Source: Levilactobacillus senmaizukei DSM 21775 = NBRC 103853 (GTDB lineage: Bacteria; Bacillota; Bacilli; Lactobacillales; Lactobacillaceae). Taken from it: 64,000 nt of DNA. A program made the position numbers and the translations under genes. Below are positions 17,216 through 25,155 of this stretch, piece by piece (positions within the stretch are counted from its first letter, which is position 1; every line of letters starts with the position of its first letter). The stretch covers positions 1-64,000 of the forward strand of contig NZ_BCWD01000006.1 of NCBI RefSeq assembly GCF_001592085.1, in the 5' to 3' direction. The notes beneath the pieces are model-generated. The model was not told the origin of the DNA. It made no database searches and worked only from the letters and a program-made list of their open reading frames with translations.

Positions 17216-19852
17216 ATGGGGAAACGTCTTTGGGCAGGAATTCAGAAACGGATGGGCTTGATTAAAGGCATTTTTATCTTCTCGATGCTAATTTTTATCA
17301 TTCAAGCAGGGGCGCACGTCGCACATGAAGTCAATGGACATCAGTTACAGGCCGAGTTGAGCAGTCTGAGCTGGGCGAATGGGTTGCTGCTAATAGTGGG
17401 AGGCTTTGTGGCCGTTCTACCGATGTTAATCTATGACTTTACGATCGTTGAGTTTCTCCCGGGAAAATTCTCTCGCGGGTATGTTTTCCGTACCGGGTGG
17501 GTGACGAACACCTTCACCAATTTAGCGGGAATGGGCGGCTTATTAGGGGCTAGCCTGCGAGCCAACTTTTATGCCAAGTCGGCTACTAGAAAACAGGTCG
17601 TCTATGCAATTTCTAAGATTGCCTTGTTTCTCCTGGCAGGCCTGTCGATGGCCTGTTGGGTGGCCTTACTGAGCTTATTTGTGTTTCACGTCGGCATTGC
17701 TTATGAGGGGTACTGGTTCTGGTTATTAGGCGGTGGCTTGTATTTTCCGTGCCTCTTAATCTTTACGCGATTGAATGATGGTGAATTTTTCCAGGATCTT
17801 ACTTGGTCGCGGGAGTGTCGGTTGATTCTCGGCTCGTGCTTGGAATGGGGGAGTTGTGCGCTCTTCTTCCTACTGATTGGCTGGACGCTGGGTCTCCCGA
17901 TTAACCTGGGTGCCGTCTTCCCAATGTTTGTAGTGGCCTCAGTGGCAGGGGTGGTCTCGATGATTCCTGGGGGTCTAGGATCATTTGATGTGTTCATGAT
18001 CATTGGATTGGGATTCATGGGCGTTAGTCGGGCGGATGCCACCGGATGGCTGTTACTATACCGGCTATTTTACTATCTCCTGCCGTTTGGCGTAGGCGTA
18101 GGGTTCTTCATTCACGATGCCGGGCGACGCCTAAATCACTTCCTAAACGGCCTTCCGGTGGCAGCCTTACGACGAGCAGCACAAATTTTCGTGACCGTTT
18201 TTATGTACTTCTCGGGGGTTATGATGCTGCTTTTCGCCACGATTCCGGATGTGGTTCTGGCTAATAAGGTCTACCTTCAACTGGTGCCTTACATGTTTTA
18301 CTTTCTCAGTCAGGTGGATAATATTGTGGTGGCCTTTCTTTTAATTGGATTGGCGCGAGGCGTTGGTGCCCGAGTTAAACGGGCGTTTTGGCCAACCGTC
18401 ATCGTTTTGGCAATCGCCATTGTGAATACTTTGGTTGCGGAAAACTTTCCGGGCGGATTAGTCATCTTACTATGCTTGGTAATGGTTTCGTTAGTCTTTG
18501 CCCGACCGGAACTCTATCGCAGCGGGTTCCATTATTCTTGGGGTGGGCTAACGGTCGACAGTCTCATATTTGTCGGTACATTTTTACTTTATACGGTGCT
18601 GGGAATTTTGACACTACATGGTCACCATCATCACTCCTGGATTCCCCACTCCTGGTGGATTCCATCGACGCAGGTTTGGCTCGATGGGCTCGGAGGTCTC
18701 CTAGTGGCGCTGTTTATTTTGGCGGCTATTTATCGTTACTTGGCCTTTCATCCAGCGAATTGGTTACGACGACCGTTCAATGCGGAACGGGTTCGCCGGT
18801 TGATTAAGAAGTATGGTGGCAATGAAGTCAGTCATTTAGCCTTCTTGAGGGATAAACACACGTACTTTTATCGTGAAAACGGGGAGGACCAGTTGTTAAT
18901 TCTGTTCCGGCGACGGGCGAACAAGCTGATGGTCATGGGCGAACCCATTGGGAATCAAACAAAGGTACGATCGGCTCTAGCAGCATTCATGACCGATGCC
19001 GATGAGGCGGGGATGACCCCCGTCTTCTACGAGGTCAGCGAGGCGTTGACGCTTTCCCTCCACGAGATGGGGTTTGATTTCATTAAGATGGGGGAAGAAG
19101 GCCACGTGGACTTGTCGACCTTTACGTTGGCTGGCAAGCCGCATCGCGGTGAGCGGGCATTGGTCAATAAGTTCACCCGTGAGGGCTTTTATTTTGAACT
19201 CTTACAACCACCGTTAAGCGATGATACCTTTGAACAACTGGCCAAAATTTCTACGGAATGGTTAGGCGATGAAACAGAAAAGGGGTTCTCCATGGGGTTC
19301 TTTGACCGAGATTATCTGAATGAGGCACCGGTAGCGGTGATGAAGGATGCCAACGATCAAATTGTGGCGTTTGCTAATCTCATGCCAACCGGGAAGCATG
19401 ATGTGACTTCAATCGATCTAATGCGGGCGGGCCATGCCGCTCCGTCTGGTATTATGGATGGCCTCTTTGTCCATCTGTTTAGTCTTTGTCGAGAACAGGG
19501 TTATCAGACATTTAATCTGGGGATGACCCCATTGGCTAATGTAGGTGTCTCTCGGTTTAGCTTCATTGAAGAACGGGCGGCACATCTGATCTACGAGTAT
19601 GGGTCGACGTTTTACAGTTTCCAGGGCCTGCGATCGTATAAGGAGAAATACGTCAGCAATTGGCAACCTAAGTACCTGGCCTATCGGCGGCGCCAGTCGT
19701 TGGTCTTTACGATGTTGCAACTGATGCAAACGATCAATCATCCTGCGCGAACGAATCGTTGGTTACCTGGGTGGCTTAACGCCTGGATTGACGATGAGAT
19801 TCGTTGGCAGAATCGTAAAACAGTTGATAAGCCAGTTGAAAAAGGTAATTAA
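17216..19852 (+). CDS. mprF: Phosphatidylglycerol lysyltransferase/flippase MprF
   Basis: An 878-residue protein of standard MprF architecture: about 14 hydrophobic spans in the first 540 residues (flippase plus synthase membrane part) and a cytoplasmic DUF2156 GNAT-like synthase domain at about 550-860. MprF moves lysine or alanine from aminoacyl-tRNA to phosphatidylglycerol and flips the product, lowering negative surface charge and raising resistance to cationic antimicrobial peptides. VSMIPGGLGSFDVFMI is a typical flippase motif, and FNLGMTPLANVG with FQGLRSYKEKYVSNWQPKYL is typical of the synthase. Which amino acid is used is not evident. It follows a two-component system that may control it. 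Confidence 0.95.
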   Translation: MGKRLWAGIQKRMGLIKGIFIFSMLIFIIQAGAHVAHEVNGHQLQAELSSLSWANGLLLIVGGFVAVLPMLIYDFTIVEFLPGKFSRGYVFRTGWVTNTFTNLAGMGGLLGASLRANFYAKSATRKQVVYAISKIALFLLAGLSMACWVALLSLFVFHVGIAYEGYWFWLLGGGLYFPCLLIFTRLNDGEFFQDLTWSRECRLILGSCLEWGSCALFFLLIGWTLGLPINLGAVFPMFVVASVAGVVSMIPGGLGSFDVFMIIGLGFMGVSRADATGWLLLYRLFYYLLPFGVGVGFFIHDAGRRLNHFLNGLPVAALRRAAQIFVTVFMYFSGVMMLLFATIPDVVLANKVYLQLVPYMFYFLSQVDNIVVAFLLIGLARGVGARVKRAFWPTVIVLAIAIVNTLVAENFPGGLVILLCLVMVSLVFARPELYRSGFHYSWGGLTVDSLIFVGTFLLYTVLGILTLHGHHHHSWIPHSWWIPSTQVWLDGLGGLLVALFILAAIYRYLAFHPANWLRRPFNAERVRRLIKKYGGNEVSHLAFLRDKHTYFYRENGEDQLLILFRRRANKLMVMGEPIGNQTKVRSALAAFMTDADEAGMTPVFYEVSEALTLSLHEMGFDFIKMGEEGHVDLSTFTLAGKPHRGERALVNKFTREGFYFELLQPPLSDDTFEQLAKISTEWLGDETEKGFSMGFFDRDYLNEAPVAVMKDANDQIVAFANLMPTGKHDVTSIDLMRAGHAAPSGIMDGLFVHLFSLCREQGYQTFNLGMTPLANVGVSRFSFIEERAAHLIYEYGSTFYSFQGLRSYKEKYVSNWQPKYLAYRRRQSLVFTMLQLMQTINHPARTNRWLPGWLNAWIDDEIRWQNRKTVDKPVEKGN

Positions 19853-19882
19853 TCCTGCAACCGACTAATCACTGAGACTAAA

Positions 19883-19910
19883 AAAGGCGGTGACCATGGT
19901 CACCGCCTTT
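19883..19910. terminator. Bidirectional terminator between mprF and the LOG gene
   Basis: Perfect 28-bp palindrome: AAAGGCGGTGACCA and its complement without a spacer, with A/T runs on both sides. It serves the converging genes. Confidence 0.85.
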
Positions 19911-19915
19911 AGTTG

Positions 19916-20494
19916 TTAATTTGTGTATTTATAAGGAAGTTGATGGTGGAAGGTTGCGAACCCCGCAAAGATTTCATCAATCGTCGTGGCATTGATAAAT
20001 AGATCTAGATTTTCCTGTGGCGCAAAACCAGCATCACAACACTTGTGCATCATGGCAACTAGGTCATCATAGTAATGATTGATATTGAATAGGGCGATGG
20101 GCTTTTGATGGACGTTGATCTGACTCCATGACAACATGGTGGTGAACTCTTCGAATGTGCCAAAGCCGCCGGGCAATACGATAAAGGCATCTGATTGGCG
20201 GAGCATTTCGTCTTTGCGCTCATCCATGGTGGACGTTTCTAGTAGGGTCGTGACGTTGGTTTCGGCTAACCCCATTTCGCTTAAAAAAGTGGGGATGATC
20301 CCGATAACTTCACCGCCGGCATTCATGGTCGACTTGGCGATAGCCCCCATCAGGCCTTCCTTACCGCCCCCGTAAACGACGGGATGATGGTGGTCAGCTA
20401 AGTACTGCCCCAGAGCATTGGTTTCGCTTAAAAATTGTGGGTCGTACCCATGGTTAGATCCACAGAACACACAGACATTCTTGATGGTTGTCAT
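19916..20494 (-). CDS. LOG-family (TIGR00730) nucleotide hydrolase
   Basis: A 192-residue Rossmann-fold protein of the lysine-decarboxylase-like/LOG family. It begins VCVFCGSNHGYDPQF and carries the two hallmark motifs: VYGGGKEGLMGAIA and VLPGGFGTFEEFTTMLSWSQ (PGGxGTxxE). Characterised members release free base from nucleoside 5'-monophosphates (cytokinin-type phosphoribohydrolase activity); older annotations as lysine decarboxylase are misleading. The ATG giving MTTIKN at 20494 is chosen because GGGGG precedes it; the reading from 20533 adds an unrelated tail. It is a single gene converging on mprF. Confidence 0.9.
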   Translation of the reverse strand: MTTIKNVCVFCGSNHGYDPQFLSETNALGQYLADHHHPVVYGGGKEGLMGAIAKSTMNAGGEVIGIIPTFLSEMGLAETNVTTLLETSTMDERKDEMLRQSDAFIVLPGGFGTFEEFTTMLSWSQINVHQKPIALFNINHYYDDLVAMMHKCCDAGFAPQENLDLFINATTIDEIFAGFATFHHQLPYKYTN

Positions 20495-20698
20495 GTCAAA
20501 TACCCCCGAAAGTAAGTTTGCTAAAGCTATCATTAGTATACCGCAAACCCCTGGAAGTTTAAGTGAAAATTTAGTTTGAGCTCTGGGTGATTTTGTTAGT
20601 TTTTGAGGTTAACTGGCAGTTCTTCGTTGCTCGATAAAGAGGAGTGGCCTATGCTTGTCAGCATGGAAAATGAGGCTAGGCCAAAAGGATGGATGACT

Positions 20699-21601
20699 AT
20701 GGGGATTAAAAAAGTCGTGGTTGCTGGTGGCGGAACCATTGGAAGTCAGATCGCGTATCAAGCAGCCTACAGTGGATTTACCGTGACCATTTATGACCGC
20801 AGCGTGGCCGCTGTGGCGGCGACTAAGCGGCGGACGGCAACCTGGGACCAAGTCTATGCGGAACGACTCTTTGCCACGCCAGCCGTGGTTTATGATACGA
20901 ATGAGCGGATTCATTACGCCACGGATTTAGAAACGGCCGTTGAGGGTGCCGATCTCATCATTGAGGCCATTCCTGAGGTCTTAGCCGTGAAGAATGAGTC
21001 TTATGCCGCCCTCGCCAAGGTGGTTTCGGCTCAATCAATCTTGGTCACCAACTCCTCAACATTTCTACCGAGCCAATTTGCCACCATTTCGGGTCATCCG
21101 GAGAACTTTCTGGCGCTGCATTTTACGCCCCATGTTTGGCCCAATCAACCGGCCGAGATTATGGGACAAACGTTGACCACGCGGACCGCCTATCAGGCGG
21201 TGGTTGAGTTTGTTCGCGAGATTGACATGGTTCCAATCCAATTGACCAAGGAACAGCCGGCCTACATCTTGAATACCTTGATGGCACCATTTCTGGAGTC
21301 GGCACTGTTACTATGGGAAAAGGGTGTCGCTGAGCCAGAAATGATCGATCGGGCCTGGATGATTGCTACCGGTGGCACCAAGGGGCCCTTCGGCATTCTC
21401 GACGAGATGGACCTGCGTTCGGCCTATCGGTTAATGTTGGCAACTGGTGCGGAGCCTGGTAAGGAGGCCTTGGTGGCGGTAGCGCGGCGGTTAAAGACCG
21501 AGATGCTGGATAAACACCGCTATGGTCAAATTAGTGGTCGCGGATTCTATCATTATCCGCAGCCAGCCTATAGCAGCCCAGGGTTTCTAAAACACAAATA
21601 A
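20699..21601 (+). CDS. 3-hydroxyacyl-CoA dehydrogenase family protein
   Basis: A 300-residue NAD-dependent dehydrogenase. The N terminus VVVAGGGTIGSQIAYQAAYS is the dinucleotide-binding fold (GxGxxG as GGGTIG), NSSTFLPSQF and ALHFTPHVWPNQPAEIMG hold the catalytic Ser/His region, and the C-terminal helical domain runs from about residue 185 (PAYILNTLMAPFLESAL). The family oxidises 3-hydroxyacyl-CoA, though relatives act on gulonate or carnitine. No beta-oxidation genes are nearby, so the substrate is open. Start ATG 20699 has AAGGATGG six bases upstream; 20693 is an alternative. The 204 bp before it hold no other gene. Confidence 0.85.
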   Translation: MGIKKVVVAGGGTIGSQIAYQAAYSGFTVTIYDRSVAAVAATKRRTATWDQVYAERLFATPAVVYDTNERIHYATDLETAVEGADLIIEAIPEVLAVKNESYAALAKVVSAQSILVTNSSTFLPSQFATISGHPENFLALHFTPHVWPNQPAEIMGQTLTTRTAYQAVVEFVREIDMVPIQLTKEQPAYILNTLMAPFLESALLLWEKGVAEPEMIDRAWMIATGGTKGPFGILDEMDLRSAYRLMLATGAEPGKEALVAVARRLKTEMLDKHRYGQISGRGFYHYPQPAYSSPGFLKHK

Positions 21602-21650
21602 ACAAAGGACGATTACCGGCGAGAAGATTCTCGTGGTAATCGTCCTTTGT
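21602..21650. terminator. Bidirectional hairpin between convergent genes
   Basis: Perfect 16-bp arms ACAAAGGACGATTACC and GGTAATCGTCCTTTGT around a 17-base loop that itself holds GAGAA/TTCTC. The T-run is short on either strand. Confidence 0.75.
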
Positions 21651-21668
21651 AACTAGGATTATTTTGAT

Positions 21669-23603
21669 TTATTCGTGACGCTTCCGACTAGCTCCAAGGC
21701 CTAAGATACTGATGACCATGGCAACACCGGCAACAATCGCGCTGACGGAACTCTTTTCGTTGGTTTGTGGTAAGGTCGTGGCGTTCTTGTTGGTATCTGC
21801 ATGGTTAGCAAGCTTCAACGCATAGTCAGTCTTAGGATTCTTGTTCATGCTGTTGTAAGTCACACGGTTACCTTTTGAGGCGGTTACCTTGGCAGCGGCA
21901 GCACCCTTCTTAGGTGTAGGTGTAGTGACTTTCTTACCCGTAACCTTGGCAGCGGCGCCACCCTTGGTTGGTGTGCCGGTGGTGATGGTTGCACCATCGC
22001 CGCCCGTTACAGGCGTGGTGACGGTGCTACCGCCATTGTCCGTCGGTGTGGTCGTGGTGCCAGTGGTAGGAGGCGTTACGACAATGATGGGGTCCTTGCC
22101 ATTGACGATGGTAAATTCCAAGGAGAAGGCGTATTGGCTGGTCTTGGAATTCAAGGCCCAAACTCTGTAGGTGCCATCGGGAACATCGGCATTAGCGGTT
22201 AAGTTAAAACCAATTGGATTCGTTGGGTCAGCCGTGACCGTGAAGAGGCTACCCTTGCCATTGCTCCAGCCATAAACTTGCATGGGGTCAGTCGTGTCAA
22301 AGGTCACACCATCGGCACCCCGGACACCAGCAACCAGGTCGGTCAATGGATCAAACGTCCGGTTCTTAGGGGTGATGGTAAAGGTTCCACCCGTTAAGAT
22401 TTGATTCATGGTCGTTTGGTTAGAGGTTGGTGATTGTTGACCAGAGGTGAAGTGGTTTTGTTGCGCATCAACGATGATATCTGGCCGCAGGACTGGCAGG
22501 TTGCCAGAGAAGTCATTGTGACTGATATACAGGCTGTTGATGTTGGTCAGGTCGGCTTCGGTGATTGGGCCAGATAGCTTGTTGTCGGCCAGATTGAGTG
22601 AAGTTTCAGGAGCAGCAGGGCCCATATTTTCAAGGCCACCGGTTAATTCGTTGCTGGAAAGGTTAATCCAGTTGAGATCCTTGTAGTTTGTCAGGTTAGG
22701 TAAGTTACCGGTTAAGTGGTAGCCCACGATGTATAGGTAGTTCAACGCCGTATTTTCACCTAGCACGTTGTTCATAAAGGTCGAGGCGTCGACTGGTGAG
22801 GTTGCTTGATCCTTGCTGAGAATGGCGAAATGAGTCAGATTGGGTGCAAAGGAGAAGTTAACGTAGTTGGCTGGGTCAACGTCACCAGTAAAACTGAAGT
22901 ATGTTAAGTTCTTGAAGTATTGTAAGCCTTCAAAGGTCGTTGGCAGGGTGCCGGTGTAACCATCGGTGTATAACATTGAAAGTTGGTCAATGTATTGGTA
23001 CAGGTTGTCATCGGTCACCGTGATACCACGGGCCGGATTAAACGACTTTTGTAAATCGAATTCTACTAAGGACCGTAAGCCGTCGTCCTTTAGCCATTCG
23101 GTTGCATTCACACCTTGGACGGACGAGGCGTCATATGTAGGAGTCTCGGCATCCTTAACGAGCTTGGCTCGTGAAGAGTAGCCAACCTTGCCCAGATTGT
23201 CGTCAACGCTGCCAGATCCATCAGGGTTAGTGACTTTGTGGGTGGTGATGTCACCCGTATGGTGGTTTACGTCGGAACCAGCATCCTGGTCAGTACCTGA
23301 GCCGGTATCCTTGTCGGTACCTGAAGTGACATCCTTATCGGCGCCCGCATTTTTAGGATCATTGGTATTACCAGCACCCAATGTTGTAGTACTGGACTTA
23401 ATATCGTTAGCAGCTGCTGGTGCTTGATTGTCGGTGTTAGGTGTATCGCTGATATTGCCAGTGGTATCGGCAGAGGCCGTGGCACTCATACCGGTGACGC
23501 CTAAGCTTAAGGCTGCAACCGTTACACAAGCGAATACCCAGTTCTTGCCAGCCTTGTAGCTCTTGTAATGTTCCTTCGTATTTAACGTAACTTGCTTTCT
23601 CAT
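21669..23603 (-). CDS. Sortase-anchored leucine-rich-repeat surface protein
   Basis: A 644-residue cell-wall protein. The N terminus has the KxYKxGKxW signal (KSYKAGKNW at about residues 14-22), a hydrophobic core and ASADT as the likely cleavage site. An Asp/Gly/Thr-rich linker (about 75-125) precedes a region of imperfect LRRs (about 190-385, e.g. LPNLTNYKDLNWINLSSNEL). A beta-rich module follows to about 505, then a Thr/Gly/Pro-rich wall-spanning stretch with two AAAKVT-type repeats. The C terminus carries LPQTNE (611-616), a hydrophobic segment and a RKRHE tail, i.e. a sortase A substrate. Likely an adhesion or surface-contact protein; the ligand is unknown. Confidence 0.9.
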   Translation of the reverse strand: MRKQVTLNTKEHYKSYKAGKNWVFACVTVAALSLGVTGMSATASADTTGNISDTPNTDNQAPAAANDIKSSTTTLGAGNTNDPKNAGADKDVTSGTDKDTGSGTDQDAGSDVNHHTGDITTHKVTNPDGSGSVDDNLGKVGYSSRAKLVKDAETPTYDASSVQGVNATEWLKDDGLRSLVEFDLQKSFNPARGITVTDDNLYQYIDQLSMLYTDGYTGTLPTTFEGLQYFKNLTYFSFTGDVDPANYVNFSFAPNLTHFAILSKDQATSPVDASTFMNNVLGENTALNYLYIVGYHLTGNLPNLTNYKDLNWINLSSNELTGGLENMGPAAPETSLNLADNKLSGPITEADLTNINSLYISHNDFSGNLPVLRPDIIVDAQQNHFTSGQQSPTSNQTTMNQILTGGTFTITPKNRTFDPLTDLVAGVRGADGVTFDTTDPMQVYGWSNGKGSLFTVTADPTNPIGFNLTANADVPDGTYRVWALNSKTSQYAFSLEFTIVNGKDPIIVVTPPTTGTTTTPTDNGGSTVTTPVTGGDGATITTGTPTKGGAAAKVTGKKVTTPTPKKGAAAAKVTASKGNRVTYNSMNKNPKTDYALKLANHADTNKNATTLPQTNEKSSVSAIVAGVAMVISILGLGASRKRHE

Positions 23604-24035
23604 GATATTTACCCCCTAGTATGGTAATGGAACCTTTTTATCTTCCGCATCGATGATTAGCATTTGTACCACAGATTTGTAAATGTGGATAACTTTCTAC
23701 AACTTCATTGTACACCCTGGTTGACTAAATACAATCCTAAAATATTAAATAAAGAAACTATTTCGCCAATAAGAAGGATTGTTAAGGATCTATTGTTAGA
23801 AAGCGCTTAGAAATGCACCACACCAGTCTCTTCACTATATGTTGCCTTTCACGAAAAGTGGTTTATAATCACGGATAAACCGGCGTTTTTGGCCGACGAG
23901 TGGTTAGCATTGGTCGAGCGGAAGATGGCTAAACTGGGGCCAAATGGGTTAGGGTATGTTCGTTAATCGAGCAATCTAAGTCCTACAGAGTTGTCGGTGT
24001 TGGCAGAAAACATGAACGGTTAAGACCCTCGAGCA
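23604..24035. other. 432-bp intergenic region
   Basis: No supported gene. Reading frame 23811-23966 (+) is open for 51 codons, ends ...LGPNGLGYVR, and has no ATG, GTG or TTG start with an SD; it may be the tail of a decayed gene. AGAAAGCGCTTAGA at 23799 resembles a cre site only loosely. The promoter of the surface-protein gene should lie at 23610-23750 on the minus strand, but I cannot choose a single -35/-10 pair. Confidence 0.4.
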
Positions 24036-24070
24036 TAAAAAAGGCTCCTAGACGAGTTGGTCTAGGGGCC
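24036..24070 (-). terminator. Terminator after nrdF
   Basis: On the minus strand GGCCCCTAGAC pairs with GTCTAGGAGCC (one mismatch), followed by T6. Confidence 0.8.
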
Positions 24071-24079
24071 GTGGTGAAA

Positions 24080-25075
24080 TTATTTGCTAGGATCATCGGG
24101 GTCCTTAGCGGCACCGATGGTGTAGTCACTGTCGTTCATGGCTTCCACATCGCCTAAGAGATACCCATTCCCAACTTGGGAGAAGAAATCATGGTTAGCC
24201 GTGGAGGTTGAAATTCCGTTCATGACGACGGGGTCAACGTCTTCGGCGGTATCCGGAAACAGGGGGTCTTGACCCAAGTTCATGAGGGCCTTGTTGGCAT
24301 TGTAGCGGATAAAGGTTAGGACCTTTTCCGTCCAACCGATTTGATCATATAAGGTGTGGGTGTATTTTTCCTCGTTAGCATAAAGTTTGTAGAGGAAGTC
24401 GTACATCCAGTCCTTCATTTGCTGCTGCTCGTTGTCGGTTAATTCCTTCATGCCTAATTGGAATTTGTAACCGATATAGGTTCCGTGGACGGATTCGTCC
24501 CGCAAGATTAGCTTGATGATTTCGGCAACGTTGTTGAGCTTGTTGTGGCCGAGGTAATAGAGCGGGGTGAAGAATCCAGAATAGAATAAGAAGGTTTCCA
24601 AGAAGACACTGGAGATCTTTTTCTTTAAGGGATGTTCATCGTCGTGATACAGGTCGTAGATCCGTTTCGTTTTGTTCTGTAAGAATTCTTCGGAATCGCT
24701 CCATTGGAAAATCTCATCGATTTCATTGGGCGTGTTCAGCGTGGAAAAGATGGTGGAATAACTCTTGGCGTGAACGGATTCCATGAATTGAATGTTGTTC
24801 AAAACCGCCGTTTCGTGAGGGGTACGGACGTCCTTACGTAGGGCGGCCATTCCATCTTGGGACTGGAGCGTGTCCAATAGGGTGAGGCCACCAAAGACGT
24901 GACCAACCACCCACTGGTGATCAGTGTCAAGCGTCCGCCAGTCGTCCAGGTCATTTGAAACCGGGATCCGGGTGTCGAGCCAAAATTGTTCCGTGAGTTT
25001 TTCCCAGGTTGCCTTGTCGATCTCGTCCGAGACCGCATTCCAGTTAATTGCATCATAATTTTCAATTCTTGCCAT
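24080..25075 (-). CDS. nrdF: Ribonucleoside-diphosphate reductase class Ib, beta subunit
   Basis: The 331-residue R2F subunit that houses the dimetal-tyrosyl radical cofactor. Metal-ligand motifs are visible in MESVHAKSYSTIF (Glu-x-x-His) and LRDESVHGTYIGYKF (Glu-x-x-His). It works with NrdE to reduce ribonucleoside diphosphates under aerobic conditions. It is last in the nrdH-nrdE-nrdF order and has its own terminator. ATG at 25075 follows CAAAGGAG. No nrdI, whose flavodoxin product helps assemble the Mn cofactor, lies in this cluster. Confidence 0.96.
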   Translation of the reverse strand: MARIENYDAINWNAVSDEIDKATWEKLTEQFWLDTRIPVSNDLDDWRTLDTDHQWVVGHVFGGLTLLDTLQSQDGMAALRKDVRTPHETAVLNNIQFMESVHAKSYSTIFSTLNTPNEIDEIFQWSDSEEFLQNKTKRIYDLYHDDEHPLKKKISSVFLETFLFYSGFFTPLYYLGHNKLNNVAEIIKLILRDESVHGTYIGYKFQLGMKELTDNEQQQMKDWMYDFLYKLYANEEKYTHTLYDQIGWTEKVLTFIRYNANKALMNLGQDPLFPDTAEDVDPVVMNGISTSTANHDFFSQVGNGYLLGDVEAMNDSDYTIGAAKDPDDPSK

Positions 25076-25155
25076 GTTGCCACTCCTTTGTAAGGGACTA
25101 GGTGTCAGTGCTGATGATTAAGTTAACGGCTTACTTTAAAAGCGATCAGCCTTAA

